Source of the DNA: Owenia fusiformis
Taxonomy: Eukaryota > Annelida > Polychaeta > Sabellida > Oweniidae
Length of the DNA: 64,000 nt
Assembly: GCA_903813345.2 (NCBI GenBank)
Contig: CAIIXF020000012.1
Span: 2,647,318 to 2,711,317 of the forward strand
Direction: 5' to 3'
The notes beneath the pieces are model-generated. The model ran no database searches and was not told where the DNA came from. It saw only the letters and a program-made list of their open reading frames with translations. Within the stretch, counting starts at the first letter, position 1. Each line of letters begins with the position of its first letter. Both the position numbers and the translations under genes were made by a program. Shown one piece after another: positions 12,901-22,900 of this stretch.

Positions 12901-15900
12901 TGATATGATCAGACGAACAGGTCGACTCTTTGGAGGATTGGTTCAAGACATCAAGAGAAAGGCTCCATTTTATCTTAGCGATTTCAAAGATGCGATCCAT
13001 ATTCAAACCGTTGCTGCCCTGGTATTCGCATATTTTGCAAGTCTCTCGACCACTGTCACTTTTGGTGGTGTCATGGGAAGCGCTATTAATGATAACATGG
13101 TGAGTTCCTAATCAGTAATCACGCAATCAAGAAGATCGTATCGTTCGCGCTATACTACTCACGTATTACAGTATAGATCATGACTAACCTTACGTTTGCC
13201 ACGCCGAAAATTAACAGATTTGCCGATATTCTGGAAAAATCATTGTAATGAACATTTCGGCTCTCTTCCAGATATAAAACAGTTTTGTATATTGAACATC
13301 AAATAAATCTAAAACTTGACGCTTATTAATTGTAAAATTAACTTAAATTAATGTTAATAGATGCAAAATGATATACAAAAATCTTATTGTAGGCGTCTAT
13401 AGAGTCACTTGTGTCCGCTGCCATTTGTGGTGTTATGTATGCCCTCCTCGCTGGGCAGCCCTTGACAATACTTGGCGCCACTGGGCCCATTCTAGTATTT
13501 GAGACCATCCTCTATTACTTTTCGGTGTAAGTAATTGCATTTATAATTATAATGTAAATAGACATACTCATCCCAATTATCTTTGAGACAATAAACTACA
13601 CTCCTAATCGTTGTATACCAAACTTAACTATCAAAAAGCAACAATCAAATGAACAAAATATACGTAGTTTTGCAAATTATGCTTATTTCTCATAGCACAG
13701 CACATGTTTAAGTGAGACGCTGGTGACATATCTTATTCAAGTAAAAGTGTATAATTCATGATCCATGGCTAGATAACAACCTCAAGTTTCATTTGGTATG
13801 CAAATTATGATTTTGTATCAAAAAATAAAAACGATATAGCATTTTGAAAAATGGCATTTTTTGGCCCACCCTGTATATATGATCCTTTTCATTTTAGAGA
13901 TAATGGATGGGAGTTTATGTCATTTCGATTCTGGGTTGGTATGTGGACAGCCCTTATACTAATGATCGTCGTTATGTTCGATCTCAGTGCCCTGGTCAGT
14001 TATATCACAAGATTTACTGAGGAGAGTTTCGCCGTTCTAATTGGCCTAATATTCATTGTTGAAGCCTTTAAAAACGTGGCTAAAATAGCAGAAAAACAAC
14101 CCGTTCATGCCCATTGGCATGTGAAACATATGACTGAAGACCAAGTTGATAAGTTTTTTGAGTTTGAATATAGCTGTAAATGCGAATCTTCAAATGCTGC
14201 TGCGGATATATACATGAAAAGCCTTGGAGATAATGCAACCACCATAGCGAACATGACCAGTTCTAATTACAACACAACTGGAGTGTCATACGACATCCCT
14301 GTAGCCGAATGTGAAAAATATAATGCGACACTGATTGGAAAAGGATGCCATGTTCCACACTATGTACCTGACGTGTTTTTCTTTTCGGTGATACTGTTTG
14401 TTTCTGTGTTTGCTATCGCATGGGGATTAAAGATGCTGAGAACCACCCGCTTCTTCCCAACCATGGTAACCATTCTTAAGTCAATATTTCTCTTTCTATG
14501 ACGTCATAATTACCATGGTTACAACAATGAATCTATAAATCATAACCTTGAGGAAGTTTCCTTGTGCTCCAAAGATGGCTATGGGAACAAATCAAGGAAT
14601 TTTTCGAGAGCATTAGAAAATAATGAATGATAGCATAATCTCAAACGTCAATTCATTCACTCCCACCCTAAATTTAATTGACATAGTTCTCTTCCTGATT
14701 TCAGGTTCGGCAAGTACTGAATGACTTTGCAGTGCCAATTTCAATTGCCATAGTAACTGGAATCGATATAGCTGTAGATCTGGATACTCCCAAATTGTTG
14801 ATCCCTTCAGAATTTAGGGTAATATACCATTCCAATAAACCCTGCCTCCTTTTGATAAATCAATGAAACTATGATATATTGCCCTTATTAATAATGCCAT
14901 TGGTCGTAGGCAGCAATATGTCCAAGCAAAAAAGATTTACTTATTGCTTATTTTGAGTACAACCAATGACATCATCGATCTAGCCAAGATATCATAGCTG
15001 CTTTGATATACCAAAAGGTTGCAGGGTAATGCCTTGGTCACATTTGCTCCGATTTTCTCCGAATGCAATATTGAACAAAACACTCAATCGGCCGAGCGTG
15101 GGCCGATAGATCGGAGCAAATGTGACCCAGGCATTAATTGGTAACGTCTATTGAAATGAAATGACACTTTGTATTATATTTTTTACCACCAATTGTAACA
15201 CACTTTATATTCATTGCGAGTCTTGGGGACCACTCTAGTGACCTTTTAAACATATATAGAAATTTAGACATTAGGCTAAACCGAAAATCAAACCCTCGGT
15301 TCACATCTGTCAGAGATTCACGTTTAATCATTTCGAATCATTATAGATGGTCCGATCTGTTTCAAGCTCAACAGCACAATGAGACAATGAGGACACAGAA
15401 ATATATTTACGAATCAATGATCTTTTGAATTAAAATGTATTTTCATATATAATTTGTTAATAGCCAACAAAACTTGACAGAGGTTGGATAATCCCGCCAT
15501 TCGGCAGCAACCCATGGTGGACTTGCCTGGCAGCTGCATTACCTGCATTACTCCTGGCCATACTCATTTACATGGACCAGATGATAACAGCTGTCATCGT
15601 GAACAACAAAAAATATAAATTAAAGGTTGGTTGATAAACTTAAATTAAACTGTGATAATTACGTGATTAGGAACCTCAAAAATGGTATTAGTGAATAAAC
15701 TTCGAGTATCAGTGAGTTAGCATACCATTTTGCACTAAATAATGTATTGTTGATCAGAAAACACCGCCACCTAAAATTGAAAAATGTATTTGATTTGTGA
15801 TTTGATTATGACTGAAATGTCCCAATGTCTAATGGGTTTGGATTGAGACAATGATTCCTTAATTGCAAAGGATTATTTCTTTGTGCACCAGCACATATCT

Positions 15901-18000
15901 TTTGGATCTTATGAATTTGTTTTATCTTTGTCTTGTGTGATTTTATTTTTCTTGCTGCTTTTGTAATACTTCTTGATCTTAAACCCATTGCGATGTGTGC
16001 TTACATTTTTTCAGAAAGGGCCAGGGTACCATCTTGATTTGTTCCTTATTTCGATACAAGTTGCTATTTGTAGCACAATTGGGACTCCTTTCTTTGTGGC
16101 AGCTACTGTTCGTTCCATTAACCACATCCAGAGTCTTGGCAAAGAATCAGCAGAAGCTGCCCCAGGGGAAAAACCTAAATTCCTAGGAACAAGGTAGTAT
16201 AGTTTTAGGAACAAGCTAATCTATTTCTAGAAACGTTGTGAATTATTTCTAAGTTATGAGTGATCTACTCTTTAAGATGTTTCACAAAGGCCGTCCCCAC
16301 CAACCAACCATTCTAGATAACATACCCCCATATGTTATATTTCACATGAAAGCTTATTCGAACTCGTTTGATTAACCGAAACCATTTTAATACTTTGACA
16401 CATTTAGCTCTACATTATGCAATGGATTATAAAGGGATCTGCTTCTTCATTTCAAATATGTTACGTATAGTAACCTTAGATCATGCAAGCTTTAGTGTTA
16501 GTGGCTACCACCCATACATTTACAAATTATTTTCTAAAATGAGGGCAAGCGATCTAGGAATGACCGTGTGGGGGTAGTCATCATGAATCACCATGTATAC
16601 ACATAACAAGGCAACTATTTCCAAGATCAGTTAATATAAACATTGAGTCCACCTATAATGCATGTTAGTGCATTTTAGTTTGACATGACATATGTAAGAT
16701 TTTTAATTTACTTTACAGGGAGCAGCGTGTGACGCACCTTGTTGCTTTTATTTTGATTGGAGTGTCCACTCTTATGGCCCCAGTCTTACAGGTCAGTCGC
16801 TCTTGTATCAGCTTCTGGTTCTTGTCTGCCTAATAATTCATAAGTTAAGACAAATTCAAAAATGGACTCTACATGGTCGTTTCCATTGTATGACACGGTC
16901 ATCTTTTCATTTTAGAAAATACCAATGCCTGTGCTATATGGAGTGTTCTTGTATATGGGTGTCGGTTCTCTGAAGGGTGTCCAGGTAAAGTATATCTGTA
17001 TAATATACTCATTCATGGAATGTTTATCACCTTGTTACGTTTGATATCAACTTTCATACACAAGGTAATAGATTACATCAAATAAGACCAAACATCATTG
17101 CAATAATCATTGTTACGCTTTTTTGATGTATCATGAATGGTGATATCTCAATCTCCAGTTGTATGTTTGATTTTAGCTTATGGATAGACTGTTGTTGTTG
17201 CTGATGCCTCCTAAATATCAACCTGATTACCCATACCTTCGTCAAGTGCCGACACGGAGAGTCCACTTGTTTACATTTATCCAGCTACTCTTTCTCGTTA
17301 TTATGTGGGTCGTCAAGAGTATCAAGAAAATATCCATTGTTTTCCCACTCATGGTAAGTACAGTTAATACTAATTTTATTCCTTGCATCCTTACGGAAAA
17401 TGACGATGTCGGTGTGATACCCTACATGGTATGTAAATGTACACTGGCCAACGACATGGTTCCCTTTACCATTCAAAAGAGGTCTATGCTTTTGGGACAT
17501 GCATCTCGGTATCTCTTGGCATGGTAAAATGAGATGCTAAATCCAGAGATATATTTTTGAATTTAAAGTCTATACAATATCATGTACTTGTATTTCAGTA
17601 TATTCAATTCATTGTTGAACTAATAATCTGTTTCAGATCGTCTTGTTAGCCTTTTCAAGTTATGGTCATCTTTATTGTCATACAGACAAGCAACGAGTCC
17701 AGAACTCTGTAAGGAACAATTACCATTTTGGCAAATCATGTTATTTAATGGATATGCTATCACAAAGCGATTTTCTCATTCCAGGTTCTTGCACTGTGTT
17801 TTGTACGGAAGCTATTAGACTTTGTATTCACTCAGAATGAGCTCCGAGCACTTGATGACATCTTGCCAGAAATTCGTCGCAAGGACACGCCAAAACGCCT
17901 CCTTTCTGAAGAGCCACCAGACGAGAAAGAGATGATGCTACTAGATAAAAAATCTAAGAAGAAATTAGAAGATGAAAATGAAAATAGCAAAATTGCTTAG
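998..18000 (+). CDS. SLC4-family Na+/HCO3- cotransporter (18 exons, 1038 aa)
   Basis: Exons: 998-1190, 6057-6153, 7429-7589, 9233-9364, 10423-10505, 11669-11758, 11863-12129, 12484-12630, 12845-13099, 13393-13526, 13898-14465, 14705-14818, 15464-15625, 16015-16193, 16719-16791, 16916-16984, 17177-17353, 17785-18000. All phases match; the total is 3117 nt. Residues 1 to about 425 form the cytoplasmic domain ([41 protein letters not shown]). The membrane domain follows, with [41 protein letters not shown] and [20 protein letters not shown] motif at 578-582 corresponds to the stilbene-binding motif. Asp548 aligns with the anion-selectivity Asp of NBCe1. The third extracellular loop carries four Cys in the NBC arrangement and several N-glycosylation sequons, so this is the Na+-coupled branch rather than an anion exchanger. 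It should move Na+ and bicarbonate at the plasma membrane. No C-terminal PDZ ligand is evident. The ATG at 998 is the first in frame; a longer N-terminus through upstream splicing is possible. Electrogenic versus electroneutral transport cannot be decided. Confidence 0.93.
1191..1808. other. SLC4 intron 1, proximal part
   Basis: Non-coding. The only structure seen is a tandem duplication of about 59 bp at roughly 1419-1530, both copies starting CTTGTATTTTGGATC and ending in AATAGAATAGAATA. Confidence 0.6.
1809..4917. repeat. 42-bp minisatellite array, about 74 units
   Basis: A 3.1-kb head-to-tail array of a 42-bp unit in SLC4 intron 1. Most units contain GTAAGTATTGGGATAGTAGC followed by AATTAGTAAT and TTTGATTGCT. 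Because 42 is divisible by 3 and the unit is stop-poor, it gives long open frames on both strands (14-residue periods); these are artefacts. The octamer GTAAGTAT, complementary to the U1 snRNA 5' end, recurs in most units. Larger duplications are visible inside the array, including a block of about 503 bp. Confidence 0.95.
4918..6056. other. SLC4 intron 1, distal part
   Basis: Non-coding up to the acceptor TTTCAG before 6057. It holds one MITE at 5211-5412 and a short stem around 5842-5901 (CACCCCCTCTC against GAGGGGAGGGGTG). Nothing else is recognised. Confidence 0.5.
5211..5412. mobile_element. About 200-bp MITE with GGGAGATA ends
   Basis: The left end reads GGGAGATATGCCGAGTACTA and the right end gives TAGTACCTGGCCTATCTCCC, so the termini are imperfect inverted repeats. 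The interior is filled with short AGTACTAA and GAGCACTC motifs that recur on both strands. No coding capacity. Confidence 0.6.
6154..7428. other. SLC4 intron 2
   Basis: About 1.3 kb of AT-rich non-coding sequence between two well-phased exons. No repeat, RNA gene or additional exon was recognised. Confidence 0.5.
7965..8828. mobile_element. 864-bp TA-flanked DNA transposon with long TIRs
   Basis: The element starts CAGGGTGTCCCGAAAGTATG and ends CATACTTTCGGGACACCCTG, with TA on both sides. The inverted repeats run about 190 bp inwards, roughly 7965-8157 against 8640-8828, and include homopolymer C/G runs near both ends. No transposase frame remains, so it is a non-autonomous, probably Tc1/mariner-like element in SLC4 intron 3. 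Confidence 0.85.
9320..9501 (+). repeat. 91-bp tandem duplication of exon end plus splice donor
   Basis: Copy 1 (9320-9410) and copy 2 (9411-9501) differ by one base (AAAAGTGA versus AAAAATGA). Copy 1 contains the last 45 bp of SLC4 exon 4 and its donor GTATGT at 9365. Copy 2 repeats both, with a second donor at 9456. Read-through would meet an in-frame TAG just after the first donor. Confidence 0.95.
9701..10396. repeat. 40-bp minisatellite, about 17 units
   Basis: Tandem 40-bp units built from AAGGGTCATCTTAAGTCTGT and GCGTATATTCTAATACTATC. Units alternate at two visible variant sites (AAGGG/ACGGG and TTATAC/TAATAC). More degenerate copies lie at 9570-9655. The array stops about 26 bp before the acceptor of SLC4 exon 5, so its last unit overlaps the probable branch-point zone. 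Confidence 0.95.
10863..11188. mobile_element. Candidate MITE in SLC4 intron 5
   Basis: The ends GAGGGAAAACCCTAG and CTAGGGTATTCCCTC are imperfect inverted repeats about 325 bp apart. A 103-codon open frame inside resembles no known protein and is taken as chance. Boundaries are uncertain. Confidence 0.35.
15027..15136. mobile_element. 110-bp MITE in SLC4 intron 12
   Basis: Left TAATGCCTTGGTCACATTTG and right CAAATGTGACCCAGGCATTA are near-perfect inverted repeats; the similarity continues inward through GCTCCGAT/ATCGGAGC. The short, nearly palindromic form is typical of a MITE. Confidence 0.75.
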
Positions 18001-18037
18001 ACCTGCTTGGTGTACACTTATATTGTAAATCGTAATA

Positions 18038-18171
18038 GGAAGTTTAAGCTTGGATATAAAATCAATCGAAATGCCAACCTATACGTAAGACCAATCGCCC
18101 ATACAAATGCATCGCTTAAATATTTTCCGTTCATGTTTAGGTTGTGAAAAATATCCCAAGCTTAAACTTCC
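18038..18171 (+). mobile_element. 134-bp MITE, copy 1 (TA target site)
   Basis: The termini GGAAGTTTAAGCTTGG and CCAAGCTTAAACTTCC are perfect inverted repeats, flanked by TA at 18036-18037 and 18172-18173. The interior is closely related to the copy at 21755-21888, which lies in the opposite orientation. Confidence 0.85.
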
Positions 18172-19002
18172 TAATCTTTGACTCTAGAGGGTCAGTATCG
18201 TCATATTTGTACAAATGTGCCATCTTTTCCATAAAGACATCACTGGGCAGTGCGCTATGCATACCTTTCGCAATCAAGCTTAAACACTGATGTTGATGTA
18301 TATGCTGAATGATTGTAATATGTCTCGATGCAAATGGAAACATTTGTTCATATCATTTCATATAGCATAATTTTGCTTAACTTATATGACTTAAATATAA
18401 CATTAATATAACAAAACCTCATAAGACTTGGGGTAATTAATCGGCTGAATAATTTCAGTGATCAATAAGACTTTAGACAAAACAAAAAGTTTTAGGTCAG
18501 GTAAAGTGATCACTTACATAACAATATAACAAAATGCTTATCGTTGAATACCCATATCAATTTTTGTATTTTGATAGTAATCTACAAACGTTATATAGTT
18601 TGTCAAATTCCGGATGGTGTGTATGGCATGAACATTGTAAAGGTTTAATGATACTAATGCCTCAGAAATGCCTTTGTTTTAGAAGGGCTTCTGACCGTAA
18701 TTCCGATCCTTATTGCTCTGAAATATTTTTAGTCATAATATAGCATAGTCCAGTAATATAGATAGTGAGGTATTTTTCATATTGGAAGATGATCTGCACG
18801 AGTGAAAATGTGTAAGAAATCGAGAAAAAACATTGTATATAACTTTATTTTACTAATATTTGTTGAACTTTGGTGAATAGTCTTTAATTGATTTAATATG
18901 AATATATACTTTTCTACAATGGGCTAACAATAATGCTTCTTTTAAAGTCTAGGCCTTGCCCTGTGTGTTGTGTATATACATGTGCACTTTGCATGACATT
19001 GA

Positions 19003-19008
19003 AATAAA
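19003..19008 (+). terminator. AATAAA polyadenylation signal (candidate)
   Basis: Canonical hexamer about 1 kb past the SLC4 stop codon. No cleavage-site evidence is available. Confidence 0.35.
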
Positions 19009-19410
19009 ACAAAACATGAAATATAACGCTTTTTTCTGAAACGCACATTTTACAGAATTAAGCAATAGGAATAATATGCCGATTTGTCAATGACTAAGCA
19101 TTAAGACTGACAAAATTTCATTAAGTATTTTTATATTTTATTACATGTATACTTGTAAGTTTACATAAGTCTGATACAGGATGTTTATACTAGATGCTAT
19201 TTACATAAATAAATTATGGATTAAAGTATAGAGCTGTATTAGGGTCATCGACACTGTAGATCTCAATTGAAATCATTTTTTATACTCAACATTTTTGGAA
19301 GCAATTGGTTTTTTCCACCATCAAAGCTATACATTATGTAACTTCACGTACTAATATGATATGTGTGTTTTACTTCTTAACGATTTTTATGCAATTAAAA
19401 CCATTGGATT

Positions 19411-19675
19411 CCGTGCCATCTATTGACAGTCTTAGATACCATTGTTACGTTTCACCTCACATGTATTTACATAAAACAACCACTGTTACTGTACATGTTG
19501 TCTTTTGAGTATTATTCATTTATTTTGGGTTACACTCCTTGTGATATTCTTAAATTATGATTTCTCTTCCAAGTAAACTCGCTAAATGTATGTGCCATCT
19601 ATTGACAGTCTTAGGCATCATTGTTGCGTTTCACATTACATAAAACAACCACTGTACATTTTGTCTTTTGAAAAT
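19411..19675. repeat. Duplicated segment between SLC4 and P450 genes
   Basis: Two direct copies starting GTGCCATCTATTGACAGTCT at about 19411 and 19588 share some 85 bp, including AAAACAACCACTGT. They lie in the shared 3' intergenic zone. Confidence 0.7.
19519..19524 (-). terminator. Candidate poly(A) signal for the P450 gene
   Basis: TTTATT on the plus strand reads AATAAA on the minus strand, about 460 bp past the P450 stop codon. Confidence 0.3.
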
Positions 19676-19980
19676 TATTCATTTACTTGGGCACCATTTA
19701 TATATATGTACAAAAACAACCTTCTTACTTATACTCGCCAAATCATTCCTCTTCCTAATAAAAAGTATAGTCCATTTCCATCGAATCATTAGTATTGTCC
19801 AATTCTAGTAAACAAGCGTGGTTTTATATAATATTTACATTGGGATTGAGGGATACTCTCGGGTAACATTTTGTAATGTGTAGAAAATGATAGTCCTTCT
19901 CTGTCTGACCTACCAACGATAACTTAACATATTGTCAATAGCTGTAACATAACTTGTCAATCATGAAGAGTCTCGAAAGT

Positions 19981-22900
19981 TTACCAACCATTTGTAAAAG
20001 CTCGTCTCCTGAATCCAACAGGAATTTCCCGGAACTGCAGAGGGAGATTGTCCTTAGGGTATGGTACAGGCATGTAAACCATTTCTGGAGTGCCATTAGT
20101 CAACCTCCATGTAGCATTACGCACCAACTCAACGACCAACACTTTAAGCATCATTTTAGAAAAGTCTTGACCAACGCATGAACGGTCACCCCAACCGAAG
20201 GGGACATAATTAAAATGTTCATCCCCATCTGTCTGAACAACTTGTTTAGTGTTTTGGTTCTGAAGTGTTGTGCGCCATCTATCTGGATCAAATGTATCTC
20301 CGTCTTTGAAGAGCTCTGATGATTGGTGTGTTTCACGAATACTGTATACTACTGTCCATCCTTTTGGAATTTGACAGCCCTGGAATTTACAATAATACGT
20401 TTACATCATCTTTAAATTGTCAAGGTTATGATTTTATACAAAGGATATTGATGACCCAACAAAAGGCAATTTTAAATCATTGTTTTTTTGCATGGGCTTT
20501 CAAGAGATCTTGAACGCCCATGATTTTCGTCAGCGTGGTTTAAAATAATGACACTGGTAAAAACTGATTTAATCGGTTAGAAACTCAACATTTAGCAACA
20601 AAGAATAGTCTTACATCAATATCAAATGTCTGTAGAGCCTTTCGGTATCCTGCACCGACAGGTGGCGCTATTCGTAGAACCTCTTTGACGACACAATCAA
20701 CATATTCCAACTTGTCTAAGATGTCTAGAGTAAGCTCTGGTTCACCCTCAATTCCCAACAATCCATGGTCAAACAATTCCACGGAGACTTTGTTTATAAT
20801 CTGAAAACAGATAAAATTTGAAAGATGTATGCTACATACATTTTATATGTATATATTTTACTAACATATTTGGACTCGTTTCAAAGTAAACGGAATAGGA
20901 GGTGAAAAAAGCTAATTATAAGATTCCCTCAATAATATTTAAACAACCGTATGTATTCCCCCACTAACATGCACACTGGAGACTAAATGAGGTTTCATTT
21001 GAGCCAGTTGCACTTACCTTTGGATTGCTACCAAGAAGCATAAGAACAGAGCAGGCAGCGCTGGCTGCAGGAAGGTGACCGGCAAATAAAAGTTCCAGAG
21101 CAGAGTCTGATATTTCAGCTTTCGTCAGCATGTGATTGCCTGAAATAGAATTTCGTTATTAAAGGTCAATTCATGATTTTCTCAATAATGCATCGTTTCT
21201 ATAGAGTTAATGTTTAAAATCGAAGTCAAATGGTAAAATATTATGTATTCCAGTTTATCATATTATGATATTATTGATATTATTTGTGAGTGAATTCAGT
21301 TATGTCTGCAATTAACGTTTTTAAAAGGTTTTATAGAAATAACATTGTTGAATTATGAAATTCATGAAGTTATGAACTGCTATTGCAAACATTTTTTCTC
21401 TACTGTAATCATATGGATATGGTTTTTCACGAAAATATTTTATAAGGAATCTAGCGTCTATTTACGAACGAATTGTGCCCTTGGATGTTTTCAGCTGAAA
21501 TAAAAATTTACACAGAACGAAACGATCAATTCGAAATGCCTTACCTCCCTCGGTTGCTTCAAGTATGAGTGCCAAAGCGTCATTATGTTTACCTCCACCA
21601 GATGCTGTCCTCTTTTGGATACACGATTCTATCTCCTCTGTGATGGCACACCTTGCCTTGAGACCCTATATGGACATAATATTGTGATAGAAATTACTCA
21701 TATACAGTATGATCATTAATAAGTGACACTTGGGCTTGCCTTAGCTATTTATTAGGGAGTTTAAGCTTGCAATGTTTTTCACAACCTAAACGTGAACGGA
21801 AAATATTAAAGCGATGCATATGTATGTGTGGGCGAATGGTCATACGTATAGGTTGGCGTTTCGATTTAATATTCAAGCTTAAACTCCCTATCATCTACAG
21901 CACAAGAACGTTTTCGTTAATTCAGATATACCAGGTGTAGGTCAAACAGCAATAGTTAGCTGTAACCTTTCAATTAGCCTTTTCCCGTGCCATAGTTACG
22001 ATACCCTTTTCGACTTAGACTGGCATTATCGTGGGATATTTAAAATAAGTGACAGTGCATGATACACTCGGGGTCATACCTTGTGATAGCCTATACCAGG
22101 CAGGTCAACAGGCATGGAGAACAAAGAAGCCAACATATCCTCGAATAACAGCATCATTTGCATCTTATTACGGTCATTGAAATCGAACCCAAGTAACATC
22201 TTAGCAGCTACAGAAAATGTCAGACTTCTAGCTGCCGCATAGCCAAACACACTGCCTGTAAATATTCATTCATAGAAACATATTCAAATAAATACAACAG
22301 GTAAATCTATTAATTGACCCAATCTATAGGCATGCCATTTCCCGTCTCGTATCAACTAGCGCACGGCGAGAGCGCGCGCTCAGCGAACTTACAGCTCGTT
22401 GGCTACTCTCGCGCCACGACTAAGTAAACAGCAGATGGTAAAGTGTAACGTTAGTAATTCTATGTACTGTACCTTCCTTGCACCATTCCTTGACATATTC
22501 GTTACAGACTGCCTGTACACTTGGAAGATAGCCCGCTAACGCCTCTTTGTTAAATGCCTTTAGGATAGTCTCTCTGCGCCATCTATGTTGTTCTCCTGTA
22601 GAATGGGCCAATGCACCCTCACCTAGTCAGAACATAGTAAGTAAAACATGAAGGTATAATAAGCAGACAAAGTAATCCTAAAACAACTGGCGTATTTGTT
22701 TTAACATTTTGATTTTGTCGGATATCGACCACGAATATTTTTTCATCTAATTCTAGGTATCTCCCAGCTTATTTATTGAATTTTGACTTTTATATATAGT
22801 TAATCTTCAATATAATTTTCTTCATAAAAACTACAATATTCAGGATAAACTTCAAAATGTTATAGGTACGTTTTTCACTTTAAAAAGTAAATCCCTTGTC

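Larger units (their letters stand above)
18001..19030 (+). other. Probable SLC4 3' UTR
   Basis: The sequence after the TAG stop is AT-rich and non-coding. AATAAA at 19003-19008 is a plausible polyadenylation signal. A 134-bp MITE (18038-18171) would lie inside the UTR. The exact transcript end is inferred. Confidence 0.4.

Noticed and set aside
17637-17840. Alternative last SLC4 exon after the acceptor TTTCAG at 17631-17636
   Set aside because: It begins with plausible residues (IVLLAF) but reads out of frame into the true final exon and stops at 17840. The acceptor at 17784 gives the conserved [13 protein letters not shown] and C-terminus. An alternative isoform is possible but unsupported.
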